Positions 1 to 7,807 of a stretch of DNA of 10,383 nucleotides are shown one piece after another; the first letter of the stretch is position 1; each line of letters starts with the position of its first letter. The DNA is from Gammaproteobacteria bacterium. Lineage in GTDB: Bacteria; Pseudomonadota; Gammaproteobacteria; DSM-26407. The notes under the pieces were generated by a model. The model was not told the origin of the DNA and did not search any database. It saw nothing but the letters and a program-made list of their open reading frames with translations. Location of the stretch: positions 1 to 10,383 of the forward strand of contig JAQVKR010000056.1 of assembly GCA_028694565.1 (NCBI GenBank). The letters run 5' to 3'. The translations under genes were made by a program, and so were the position numbers.

Positions 1-1206
<1,206 letters not shown>

Positions 1207-1210
<4 letters not shown>

Positions 1211-2178
1211 CGCACCCCTCCCGACAGGCGCGCCACCTGCCCTGCCAGCACCTGCGGATCGGGCGCATCGATGCCCAGCGTCCGGGCGACGGAGTCGTTG
1301 ACCTCCACGTTGTAGTAGGCGGGATAGACGGCCGCGGGCAGCGCCCGCGCGTCCTCCCGCAGCCACTTCCGAACCACCTCCGCGGTCTGCCGCCCGATCT
1401 GCTCCGGCGTGCTGTAGACCGCGGCCAGCGCCCCGGCGCGCACGTAGGAGCGGGAGAAGCCGATGACCGGCAAGCCGCGCTGATAGGCCATGTAGAGCAG
1501 CCACTTGGCCGTGGCGGTGCCGAACACCAGCGGGTCGTAGGGCGCCAGCACCACCTCGCTTTCGTCGAGTATCCGCCTGATGCGGCTGGTGGGGTTGTCG
1601 CCCGCGGCGAAGGCCTGGATGTTGAGGGAAAAACCCTGCACCTCCGCCATCCGCCTGAAAGCCTCCGGCCCGGGCTGCAGATCCGGACCCGCGAGCATGC
1701 CGGCACGCCGCGCCCGGGGCAGGGCGGCGCGCCCCAGGGCCATGAGGCGCCCGGGCGGCTGATCGAGGTAGATGGCCGAGAACCGCGCCCCCGTCCTGCC
1801 GCGCAGCGGCTCCAGCGCGCTGCGCGGGGCCAGTACCGCGAGCACCGGCCGCGTTCCGGCGTTCTGCGCCGCGACCTGCGCCGCACGGCTGCCCACGGCG
1901 ATCAGCAGATCGGGGTTGCCGCCGCCACCGCTCTCCGCCACCTCGTCGGCCAGGGATATGCTCAGGGTCATCTCGGTGGCGTCGAGGTCCCCCAGCCAGC
2001 TGCGGAAGGACTCCAGCAGCTCCGTGTAGATGGCATCCTCCCCGCTGAGCAACACCTCCAGGTGCCGGTGCACACGGCCGGTCGAGGAAGCCGGCGCCAC
2101 GAGCAGCACCAGCAGCAGCCCCATGCCGAAGCGCCGCAGCATCCGTCGAGCCGCAAGCTGGGCGGTGGCGGATGGCAT
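1207..2178 (-). CDS. Periplasmic ABC-type substrate-binding protein (PF04392-like), without a transporter
   Basis: Predicted secreted periplasmic binding protein of 323 residues, the normal length for the ABC_sub_bind (PF04392) family. A basic start and hydrophobic segment (residues about 13-30, containing MGLLLVLLVAPASS) form a signal peptide. The protein has no cysteine, so it is not a lipoprotein. The mature part reads as two Rossmann-like lobes: PDLLIAVGSRAA about residues 88-99, APYDPLVFGTATAKWLL in the second lobe, and a C-terminal segment GALAAVYSTPEQIGRQ typical of the family. Its ATG shares one base with the receptor stop (TGATG) and its stop overlaps the kinase start (ATGA). No permease or ATPase gene is adjacent, so it more likely presents a ligand to the sensor kinase than feeds a transporter. 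Ligand unknown. The family call is by sequence resemblance only. Confidence 0.85.
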
Positions 2179-4286
2179 CAGTCCATCATCGCGCTGAACC
2201 GCAGGAACACCCGCGCCCCGAGGCGGTTGCCAACCGAGAACTCCCGGTCCTCCCCATCGAGGTTCTGCCCGATCAGCTCGAGCTTTCCGCGCGTGGCGCC
2301 GACCGAGAAATCCCGCGCCAGGCGCAGATCGAGGCGCCGGTAGGGATCCACCCGATCACCATCCCCGTACCAGCCCATCTCACTGACGTAGTAATAGCCG
2401 AGGCTGGCCTCGAATCCGCCGGGCAGGGGGTATCCCGCGAGCAGGCTCAGCGTGTGGCGCGGCGTGCCCAGATTGGCGTTGCTGTCCCGCAAGGTGTTCA
2501 CCCGCGGCTCCGGGGTCCCGCCGAGGCGCGTATCGGAGTCGGAGTCGGCCAGCGCGTAGGCCAGCGACAGGAAACCGCCCCCTGCCGGCCGATAGCGGAG
2601 ATCCAGTTCGAGGCCGGTGGTGTCCGTGCCCCAGCCGTTGTCGCCCACGCGGGCACCGTCCCCGTAGCACGTCCCGCCCACCCTGACGATGCACTCCGGA
2701 TAGCCGGCGTCGTCCCAGACCCAGATCTCGTCCCGGATCCACTGGCGGAAGACGCGCACATCGGTGGTCAGACGGCCGTCCAGCCACTGGCCGAAATAGC
2801 CCGCCTCCAGGATCTGCAGGCGTTCGGGATCGAGCGGCTGGGGGGTGACGTAGATGGTGTTGCTGAACCAGTCCAGACGCTCGGGCCCCGTGCGGGTATC
2901 GGTGTAGGTCTTGTCCCAGTTGTCGTTCAGCAGCGAGGGACTGCGCACGGCCCGGGCCCAGCCGACGCGGAAGCTGTGCCGGTCCGCGGCCCGGTAGGTC
3001 AGGCCGAGGCGGGGCGAGATTTCGAAGTCCATGATATCGCTGCCCTCCACCATCGCCCCGGCATGCAGCAGCCAGCGCGCCCCCAGGCGGTACTCGGCCT
3101 GGGCGAAGAGGCGGGCGCCGGGATTCTCCATGAAGTCCTCGCGGCTGGTGAGCAGTTCGCTGCGGAACCGGTCCAGCCGCAGCCCGGCCCCGGCCAGCAG
3201 CCGCAGGCGCGTCCCCGTCGCCACCTGGTACTGGCCCTCCAGGTCGAAGCGCTCCGCGGCGTGGTCGTGGGCGCCGTCGTCGTAGGTCAGCCCATCCAGC
3301 GGGCAGCCGCCACAGGTATAGGTGAGATCGCGGAGCACTTCCCGATCCCGCTGGTAGTTGTGGTAGAACTGCAGGTAGCCCTCGCGCCCCGCCCCGGGCA
3401 CGCGGCTCCAGCGCAGGTACTGGTAATGGCGCTCCACGTCGCGGTTGGGCTCCGGCGGATAGGGATAGCCGCGCCCCATTTCACCGCCGCTGTAGCCGAG
3501 CTGGATGTCCAGCCGGTCCCGGGAGCCCGGCTCGTAGACGCCGCGGAAGCTGACCCCCTCCAGCCGCTCGCCGTCGTTCACGCCCCCGAAACCGTCGGTG
3601 GCGTCGTAGGTGACGCTGACGCGGTAGTCCAGCGCCCCCGCGCTCCCGGCATAGCGCATCAGGCCGCTGCGGGTGTTGGCGTCCCCGCTCACGGCCCGCA
3701 CGGTCCAGCCGCGATCCTGGAACGGCTGGCGGGTGATGATGTTGACCGCCCCGAGGAAGGCGTTGGCCCCGTAGACCGGGCTGCTGGGGCCGCGCACCAC
3801 CTCGATGCGCTCGATGTCCTCCAGCGCCACGCCCAGGTTGTTCCAGTCCACGCTGGAGAAGGCCGAGTTGTAGACCGAGCGCCCGTCCACCAGGACCTGC
3901 AGCCGTTCCGGATAGGCGGAGCTCTGGCCGTGGGCGGTGACGGCGATGGCGGGATCGTAGGCGCTCCGCCCCACCTGGAAACCCGGCACGAGGCGCAGGA
4001 GCTCCGCCACCTCCAGCATGCCGGAGGCCTCGATCATGGCCCGGTCGATGACGGTGACCGACACCGGGGTCTCGTCGAGCGGCTGGCGCAGCCGGGTGGC
4101 GGAGATCACCACCGGCATCTCGTCCAGAAGCACCGTTTCGCCGGCGCTGGGGATCTCCGCCGCCAGGACCTGCGCGGCGGCGGCCATACCGGCGCAGACG
4201 GGGAACAGCAAGGCCGTCAGCCGGCCGCCGGGCCTTGGATGGGGCGCGCGGTTCCCGCGACCGCGTATGGCAAACTCCCGTGGCAT
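2178..4286 (-). CDS. TonB-dependent outer-membrane receptor
   Basis: A 702-residue outer-membrane beta-barrel receptor that would import a scarce ligand using TonB energy. Residues about 22-43 form the signal peptide, ending near VLA-AEIP after an unusually long arginine-rich start. Residues about 53-190 are the plug domain: VVISATRLRQPLDETPVSV, then LLRLVPGFQV, VLVDGRSVYN, IERIEVVRGPSSPVYGANAF and GAVNIITR. Residues about 195-702 are the barrel, with alternating aromatic strands. The barrel contains two cysteine pairs, C325/C328 and C532/C540, probably in extracellular loops. The C-terminus ends FLRFSAMMD rather than on the usual terminal aromatic. The start at 4286 is supported by GGAAGG seven bases upstream. 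The gene lies 75 bp after the response regulator and overlaps the binding-protein gene by one base. The plug resembles BtuB/siderophore-type receptors, but the substrate cannot be read from the sequence. Confidence 0.95.
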   Translation of the reverse strand: MPREFAIRGRGNRAPHPRPGGRLTALLFPVCAGMAAAAQVLAAEIPSAGETVLLDEMPVVISATRLRQPLDETPVSVTVIDRAMIEASGMLEVAELLRLVPGFQVGRSAYDPAIAVTAHGQSSAYPERLQVLVDGRSVYNSAFSSVDWNNLGVALEDIERIEVVRGPSSPVYGANAFLGAVNIITRQPFQDRGWTVRAVSGDANTRSGLMRYAGSAGALDYRVSVTYDATDGFGGVNDGERLEGVSFRGVYEPGSRDRLDIQLGYSGGEMGRGYPYPPEPNRDVERHYQYLRWSRVPGAGREGYLQFYHNYQRDREVLRDLTYTCGGCPLDGLTYDDGAHDHAAERFDLEGQYQVATGTRLRLLAGAGLRLDRFRSELLTSREDFMENPGARLFAQAEYRLGARWLLHAGAMVEGSDIMDFEISPRLGLTYRAADRHSFRVGWARAVRSPSLLNDNWDKTYTDTRTGPERLDWFSNTIYVTPQPLDPERLQILEAGYFGQWLDGRLTTDVRVFRQWIRDEIWVWDDAGYPECIVRVGGTCYGDGARVGDNGWGTDTTGLELDLRYRPAGGGFLSLAYALADSDSDTRLGGTPEPRVNTLRDSNANLGTPRHTLSLLAGYPLPGGFEASLGYYYVSEMGWYGDGDRVDPYRRLDLRLARDFSVGATRGKLELIGQNLDGEDREFSVGNRLGARVFLRFSAMMD

Positions 4287-4293
4287 CGCATCA

Positions 4294-4316
4294 CCTTCCG
4301 GGATCCCGGGATCCCG
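4294..4316 (-). promoter_or_regulatory. Ribosome binding site next to an 18-bp perfect palindrome, upstream of the receptor gene
   Basis: On the minus strand the Shine-Dalgarno GGAAGG (4299-4294) precedes the receptor ATG. Directly upstream lies an 18-bp perfect palindrome (4299-4316) made of two tandem copies of GGGATCCC. In mRNA it could fold into a GC-rich hairpin touching the Shine-Dalgarno. The sequence is seen directly; any role in translation control is inference. Confidence 0.45.
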
Positions 4317-4361
4317 CCTGGGTCGCCGGCGGCGGCATGGCCGGGGCCGCCCGTTCCGGCG

Positions 4362-4988
4362 CTACTGGGACTCCCTGGCCAGCACCACCGCGGCGGTCCG
4401 ATTGGACACCTGCAGAGAGCGCAGTATCGCGGTGACGTGGATCTTGACGGTGTTCTCGGACAGGCCGAGCCGGCGCGCGATTTCCTTGTTGGACAAGCCG
4501 GCGCCCAACAGCCGGAGCACCTCCCGCTGGCGGGGGGTAAGGCTCCCGAGCAGCTGCTGGGCCTGCGCCGGAACGGCGGCCGCATCATCACCGCCGGCCA
4601 GGGTGGCCGGCGGCAGGTACAGCCCCCCGGCAAGCACCAGCCGCAAGGCGCTCAGCATGACATCGCGCCCGGAGGACTTGGGAACATAGCCCGAGGCGCC
4701 GCAGTCGATGGCCTTGCGGACGTGGGCCGGCTCCTCGGAGGCGGAGAGCACCACCACCGGCAGCTCCGGAAAGCGGTCGCAGACGGCGGCGAACAGGTCG
4801 AAGCCCTCGACGCCGGGCATGAAGAGATCGAGCAGGGCCAGATCGAAACCGGGGCCGCCGGCCAGCGCCGCATGCACCGCGGACGCCGAATCGGCCTCGA
4901 CGATTTCGGCCGCCGGATCGAGCTCGCGCAACGTATGCACCAGCCCTTCGCGCACCAGGGCATGATCGTCGGCGACGAGAATCCTCAT
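4362..4988 (-). CDS. NarL/LuxR-family response regulator
   Basis: DNA-binding response regulator of 208 residues, the usual length for the NarL/FixJ family. The receiver domain (residues 1 to about 120) has the acidic pair D7/D8, phospho-acceptor D54 in LLDLFMPG, S82 and K104 in GYVPKSS. The C-terminal LuxR-type helix-turn-helix (about 143-203) reads LTPRQREVLRLLGAGLSNKE, then IARRLGLSENTVKIHV. A start 27 codons upstream is possible, but it would place the beginning of the gene over the TATACT promoter element. The ATG at 4988 has a strong GGAGGGAGG Shine-Dalgarno and starts exactly at the conserved MRILVADDH, so I chose it. The gene is first in the unit ahead of the receptor, binding protein and sensor kinase. 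That suggests it is the kinase's partner and regulates this operon, though the target is inferred. Confidence 0.95.
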   Translation of the reverse strand: MRILVADDHALVREGLVHTLRELDPAAEIVEADSASAVHAALAGGPGFDLALLDLFMPGVEGFDLFAAVCDRFPELPVVVLSASEEPAHVRKAIDCGASGYVPKSSGRDVMLSALRLVLAGGLYLPPATLAGGDDAAAVPAQAQQLLGSLTPRQREVLRLLGAGLSNKEIARRLGLSENTVKIHVTAILRSLQVSNRTAAVVLARESQ

Positions 4989-4990
4989 CA

Positions 4991-5001
4991 CCCCTCCCTC
5001 C
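4991..5001 (-). promoter_or_regulatory. Strong Shine-Dalgarno that fixes the response-regulator start
   Basis: The minus strand reads GGAGGGAGGGG immediately upstream of the ATG at 4988, a strong ribosome binding site. The alternative in-frame ATG at 5003 would put this site inside the coding sequence. Confidence 0.7.
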
Positions 5002-5059
5002 ATCTGCGGGGATGTGTGCGAAACGAATTCCGCACCATCCCTCTGCGACATGTCCATCG

Positions 5060-5065
5060 AGTATA
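5060..5065 (-). promoter_or_regulatory. Probable -10 element of the receptor/two-component operon
   Basis: The minus strand reads TATACT, one mismatch from the sigma-70 consensus, about 70 bases upstream of the response-regulator ATG. Transcription would start near 5053 and give a leader of about 64 nt. The hexamer 16-17 bp upstream (GGTGTC or GGGTGT) is a poor -35 match, so the promoter may depend on an activator bound upstream. Confidence 0.45.
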
Positions 5066-5103
5066 CCAACCTCCGCCGGGGGACACCCGCGCGTACTAAC
5101 CCA

Positions 5104-5119
5104 TTGGCATTAATACCAA
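5104..5119. promoter_or_regulatory. Candidate operator: 16-bp imperfect palindrome, proximal site
   Basis: TTGGCATTAATACCAA is an inverted repeat with one mismatched pair (C5108/A5115). It is AT-rich within very GC-rich DNA. It is centred about 58 bp upstream of the predicted operon start, a normal place for an activator. The palindrome is seen; which protein binds is inferred, the first guess being the adjacent LuxR-type regulator. Confidence 0.5.
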
Positions 5120-5124
5120 ACGGC

Positions 5125-5140
5125 TAACGCATCTGCGTTA
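5125..5140. promoter_or_regulatory. Candidate operator: 16-bp palindrome, distal site
   Basis: TAACGCATCTGCGTTA has two perfect 7-bp arms around a 2-bp centre. Its centre is 21 bp, two DNA turns, from the neighbouring palindrome at 5104-5119, so both lie on the same face of the helix. The two differ in sequence, so they may bind different proteins. The site lies between the divergent units and could serve either. Confidence 0.5.
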
Positions 5141-5178
5141 TGGCAACGGGCGCCGAAGGGGGGGATCCTCTTTATCCA

Positions 5179-5197
5179 GGCGGCGGAAACTGCCGCC
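5179..5197 (+). other. Small GC hairpin in the leader of the cupin gene
   Basis: GGCGGC (5179-5184) can pair with GCCGCC (5192-5197) around a 7-nt loop. No U-run follows on either strand, so it is not an intrinsic terminator. I do not recognise a riboswitch class here. It may simply reflect high GC content. Confidence 0.25.
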
Positions 5198-5232
5198 CGG
5201 GACATGGACAACCGAGAGCGGGGAAGCCCAGG

Positions 5233-5982
5233 GTGACGGTTCACAGAGTCTCAACGCAGTCCGGGACGGGCAGGAGCGCCGGCATCGCCGCGCCCCGGGC
5301 GGCGGCGCGCCCGGTGGTGAGGCGCCCGTCACAGGCGCTCGTCTGCGCCTGGTACACCCGCCATGCGGCCGCGCTCGCGCAACTGGATCGACCGGACAGC
5401 GCGCTCCAGCGCCAGCGTGCCGCGGCCCACGTGGCGCCCCTGCACCACCTGCTGGGCGCGAGCCCCGACTACCGGCTGGCGCTGGACGGTTGCACTGAAC
5501 GGCCCCACCGGCGCCCGGGCTGGGACTGGGATCCCCTCGCGGAACTCGCCCACGTCCATGCCGGCCTGCTCACCGTGCACCCGGGCGATCCGGTGCCCCT
5601 GCACGATCATCCCGGCTCGCGGGGCGTGCAGATGGTGGTCGCGGGCCGCATCCGGGTCACCCAGTACCGGCGCGAGCGGCCACCGGGCGCCACCGGGGAC
5701 ACCTATATCCTCCATCCGCTGGCCCGGTTCGATCTGCGGCGGGGTGAGGCCGCGTTCTTCACGCCGGTGGCCGATGTGCACGGGCTGGCCGCCCGCGGCG
5801 AACGGTGCGTGATCCTGAACCTGCTGCTGGACCCCTATCCCGCCGGAAGCCGGGGTTGGTATTTCCCCCACGCGGACCGCCCCGCCGACACCCCGCTGCT
5901 CGCCACCCGCTGGCACCCCGCGTTCCCGGCCCTGCGCCGCGTGAGCGGGGACGACGCCCACATGACCGGAGCCGAGACATGA
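5233..5982 (+). CDS. ADO/PCO-like cupin thiol dioxygenase
   Basis: A cupin-fold protein of about 249 residues, predicted to be a non-haem iron thiol dioxygenase, which oxidises a thiol to a sulfinate with O2. The best resemblance is to the cysteamine dioxygenase/plant cysteine oxidase group (PF07847): VPLHDHPGSRGVQMVVAGRI gives iron ligands H124 and H126, and FFTPVADVHGLAA gives H183. The following VILNLLLDPY and GWYFP echo the family's C-terminal segment. A helical region (about residues 35-75) precedes the barrel, as in ADO. The start is uncertain. GTG at 5233 has GGGGA eight bases upstream. An ATG at 5140 is in frame, but the intervening codons often end in A/T, unlike the rest of the gene, and it has no Shine-Dalgarno; GTG at 5314 or 5317 is also possible. 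Its stop overlaps the Sel1 gene. The substrate (cysteamine, cysteine, peptide or another thiol) is unknown. Confidence 0.82.
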   Translation: MTVHRVSTQSGTGRSAGIAAPRAAARPVVRRPSQALVCAWYTRHAAALAQLDRPDSALQRQRAAAHVAPLHHLLGASPDYRLALDGCTERPHRRPGWDWDPLAELAHVHAGLLTVHPGDPVPLHDHPGSRGVQMVVAGRIRVTQYRRERPPGATGDTYILHPLARFDLRRGEAAFFTPVADVHGLAARGERCVILNLLLDPYPAGSRGWYFPHADRPADTPLLATRWHPAFPALRRVSGDDAHMTGAET

Positions 5983-6458
5983 GACAGCGCATCGGAGTGG
6001 AACCGACCCGCCGACGCGGCCGGCACCGGCTCTCCAGCAGCCTGATCGGAAGCGCCCTGGCGGGTCTCGGCCTCGCCCACGGCGCACCGCCGCAACCGTC
6101 CCCCGAGACGGCCCTCGCCGCCTACCAGGAGGGCCGCTATGAACAGGCGGCCCGGACGCTGCCCGCCTGCGCCGCGAAAGGGGTTGCCGAGTGCCAGCTG
6201 GCGCTCGGCCTGCTCTACAAGGCGGGCATCGGCGTCACGCACGACGAATACCAGGCCTTCAACTGGGTCAGGCAAGCCGCCCTGCAGGGGCTGGCGCCGG
6301 CACAGGTGGAACTCGGCCTGATGTATGTCCGCGGCATCGGCGTGACCGACAACCTGGACCATGCCCTCACGTGGGTGCACCGGGCCGCCGAGCAGGGCGA
6401 CCCTGACGCCCGCCGGCTCTATCCCCGTCTGCTGCACGCCGAACCCGACGGCTGCTGA
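5979..6458 (+). CDS. Small Sel1-repeat protein, probably exported
   Basis: A 159-residue protein with Sel1-like (TPR-related) repeats, which usually act as protein-protein scaffolds. After a basic start, residues about 18-36 (LSSSLIGSALAGLGLAHGA) look like a signal peptide with cleavage near AHG-APP. A half repeat lies at about 48-68, full repeats at about 68-104 (LALGLLYKAGIGVTHDEY) and 105-140 (ELGLMYVRGIGVTDNLDHA), and a partial one follows. Cysteines 64 and 72 could form a disulfide if the protein is exported. The ATG at 5979 overlaps the dioxygenase stop (ATGA) and has GGAG about eight bases upstream. It therefore appears co-translated with the dioxygenase, and a functional link is inferred. 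The partner protein is unknown. Confidence 0.85.
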   Translation: MRQRIGVEPTRRRGRHRLSSSLIGSALAGLGLAHGAPPQPSPETALAAYQEGRYEQAARTLPACAAKGVAECQLALGLLYKAGIGVTHDEYQAFNWVRQAALQGLAPAQVELGLMYVRGIGVTDNLDHALTWVHRAAEQGDPDARRLYPRLLHAEPDGC

Positions 6459-6559
6459 AGACCGGAAGGATCTTCTCCACTGGCAGCCTGTCGGGCGTCC
6501 GTGGGGAGATACCGGGAGAGGACGAACTGCGGTCTCCGACTCCCGCTTTGGTGGACTGA

Positions 6560-6584
6560 CCCCGCCTTCGGCGGGGTTTTTTTT
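6560..6584 (+). terminator. Rho-independent terminator after the dioxygenase/Sel1 pair
   Basis: CCCCGCC (6560-6566), a TTC loop and GGCGGGG (6570-6576) form a perfect 7-bp stem followed directly by eight T residues on the plus strand. It lies about 100 bp after the Sel1 stop. There is no T-run on the minus side, so it acts only rightward. Confidence 0.9.
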
Positions 6585-6619
6585 GCTTTCGCGCCGGCAC
6601 GCGGATGCCGTGGCCGGAC

Positions 6620-6654
6620 AAAAAAAGGGGGCGGCCCGCGGGCCGCCCCCTTTT
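6620..6654 (-). terminator. Long perfect-palindrome terminator after fba, possibly bidirectional
   Basis: A 24-bp perfect palindrome (6627-6650, arms starting GGGGGCGGCCC) can form an 11-bp GC stem. On the minus strand it is followed by seven T (A-tract 6620-6626 on plus), about 28 bp past the fba stop. On the plus strand it is followed by four T (6651-6654), so it may also stop leftover rightward transcription. Confidence 0.88.
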
Positions 6655-6678
6655 CCTGCCCCGGCGTCAGGACACGGC

Positions 6679-7743
6679 TCAGTTGACCTTGGGGTCGAGC
6701 TCGCCCTTCTCGTAGCGCCTGGACATGTCCTCGAGGTTGATGGCCTTGAGCTTGGAGGCGTTGCCGGCGGTGCCGAAGACCTCGTAGCGGGCCTTGCAGA
6801 TCTCCTTCATGGCCTTGGTGGCGGCGGTGAGGAACTTGCGCGGATCGAACTCCTTCGGGTTCTCCGCCAGGAACTTGCGGATGGCGCCGGTGGAGGCCAT
6901 GCGCAGGTCGGTGTCGATGTTCACCTTGCGCACGCCGTGCTTGATGCCCTCGGCGATCTCCTCCACGGGCACGCCGTAGGTCTCGCCCATGTCCCCGCCG
7001 TACTCGTTGATGATCTTGAGCCACTCCTGGGGCACCGAGGAGGAGCCGTGCATCACCAGGTGGGTGTTGGGGATGCGGGCATGGATCTCCTTGATGCGCT
7101 CGATGGCGAGGATGTCGCCGGTCGGGGGCCGGGTGAACTTGTAGGCGCCGTGGGAGGTGCCGATGGCGATGGCGAGCGCATCCACGCCGGTCTGCTTGAC
7201 GAAGTCGGCGGCCTCCTCGGGGTCGGTGAGCAGCTGGCTGTGGTCCAGCTTGCCCTCGGCGCCGATGCCGTCCTCCTCGCCGGCCATGCCGGTCTCGAGA
7301 GAACCCAGGCAGCCCAGCTCGCCCTCCACCGACACGCCGCAGGCATGGGCCATCTCGACGGTGCGGCGGGTGACGTCCACGTTGTATTCGTAGCTGGTCG
7401 GGGTCTTGCCGTCGGTGCCGAGCGAGCCGTCCATCATCACCGAGGAGAAGCCCAGCTGGATGGAGCGCTGGCACACCGCCGGGGAGGTGCCGTGATCCTG
7501 GTGCATGCAGATCGGGATGTCCGGCCACTGCTCGATGGCGGAGACGATCAGGTTGCGCAGGAAGGCGGAGCCGGCGTACTTGCGGGCGCCGGCGGAGGCC
7601 TGCACGATCACCGGGCTGTCGGTCTCGGCCGCCGCCTCCATGATGGCGTGCATCTGCTCCATGTTGTTGACGTTGAAAGCCGGCACGCCGTAGCCGTGCT
7701 CGGCGGCGTGGTCCAGCATTTGGCGCAGGGAAATCAGGGCCAT
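6679..7743 (-). CDS. fba: Class II fructose-1,6-bisphosphate aldolase
   Basis: Zinc-dependent aldolase that interconverts fructose 1,6-bisphosphate with glyceraldehyde 3-phosphate and dihydroxyacetone phosphate in the cytoplasm. At 354 residues it fits the class IIB type used in both glycolysis and the Calvin cycle (CbbA/Fba). The proton-donor/zinc motif is MHQDHGTS (catalytic D83, zinc ligand H84). H198 in GTSHGAYKF and H232 in VMHGSSS are the other zinc ligands, and VNIDTD lies near residue 273. The start has a near-perfect AAGGAGGT Shine-Dalgarno (7755-7748), four bases from the ATG. The gene is last in the pgk-pyk-fba row, 64 bp after pyk and just before a strong terminator. Confidence 0.98.
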   Translation of the reverse strand: MALISLRQMLDHAAEHGYGVPAFNVNNMEQMHAIMEAAAETDSPVIVQASAGARKYAGSAFLRNLIVSAIEQWPDIPICMHQDHGTSPAVCQRSIQLGFSSVMMDGSLGTDGKTPTSYEYNVDVTRRTVEMAHACGVSVEGELGCLGSLETGMAGEEDGIGAEGKLDHSQLLTDPEEAADFVKQTGVDALAIAIGTSHGAYKFTRPPTGDILAIERIKEIHARIPNTHLVMHGSSSVPQEWLKIINEYGGDMGETYGVPVEEIAEGIKHGVRKVNIDTDLRMASTGAIRKFLAENPKEFDPRKFLTAATKAMKEICKARYEVFGTAGNASKLKAINLEDMSRRYEKGELDPKVN

Positions 7744-7807
7744 GATGACCTCCTTATTGTGAGCTGTCGTGTCGTACCGTTACCGGTTCGGAATTATCTG
7801 CTGCGTT

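Noticed and set aside
4989..5069. 27-residue N-terminal extension of the response regulator from the ATG at 5069
   Set aside because: It precedes the conserved receiver start, overlaps the TATACT element, and the ATG at 4988 has a much stronger ribosome binding site.
2172..5099. Plus-strand open frame of 975 codons opposite the receptor and regulator genes
   Set aside because: It is the antisense of two confident genes. The translation is low-complexity (rich in A, G, P, V, H, Q) with no domain, as is common opposite GC-rich genes.
5150..5232. Possible riboswitch in the leader of the dioxygenase gene
   Set aside because: There is one short GC hairpin, but none of the conserved sequence blocks of riboswitch classes I know could be found.
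5805..5978. 58-residue extension of the Sel1 protein from the ATG at 5805
   Set aside because: It lies in another frame of the dioxygenase C-terminus, is arginine/proline-rich shadow sequence and would hide the signal peptide.
6459..6536. AGACCG (6459-6464) complementary to CGGTCT (6530-6535)
   Set aside because: Six-base arms 65 bases apart are expected by chance and have no supporting structure between them.
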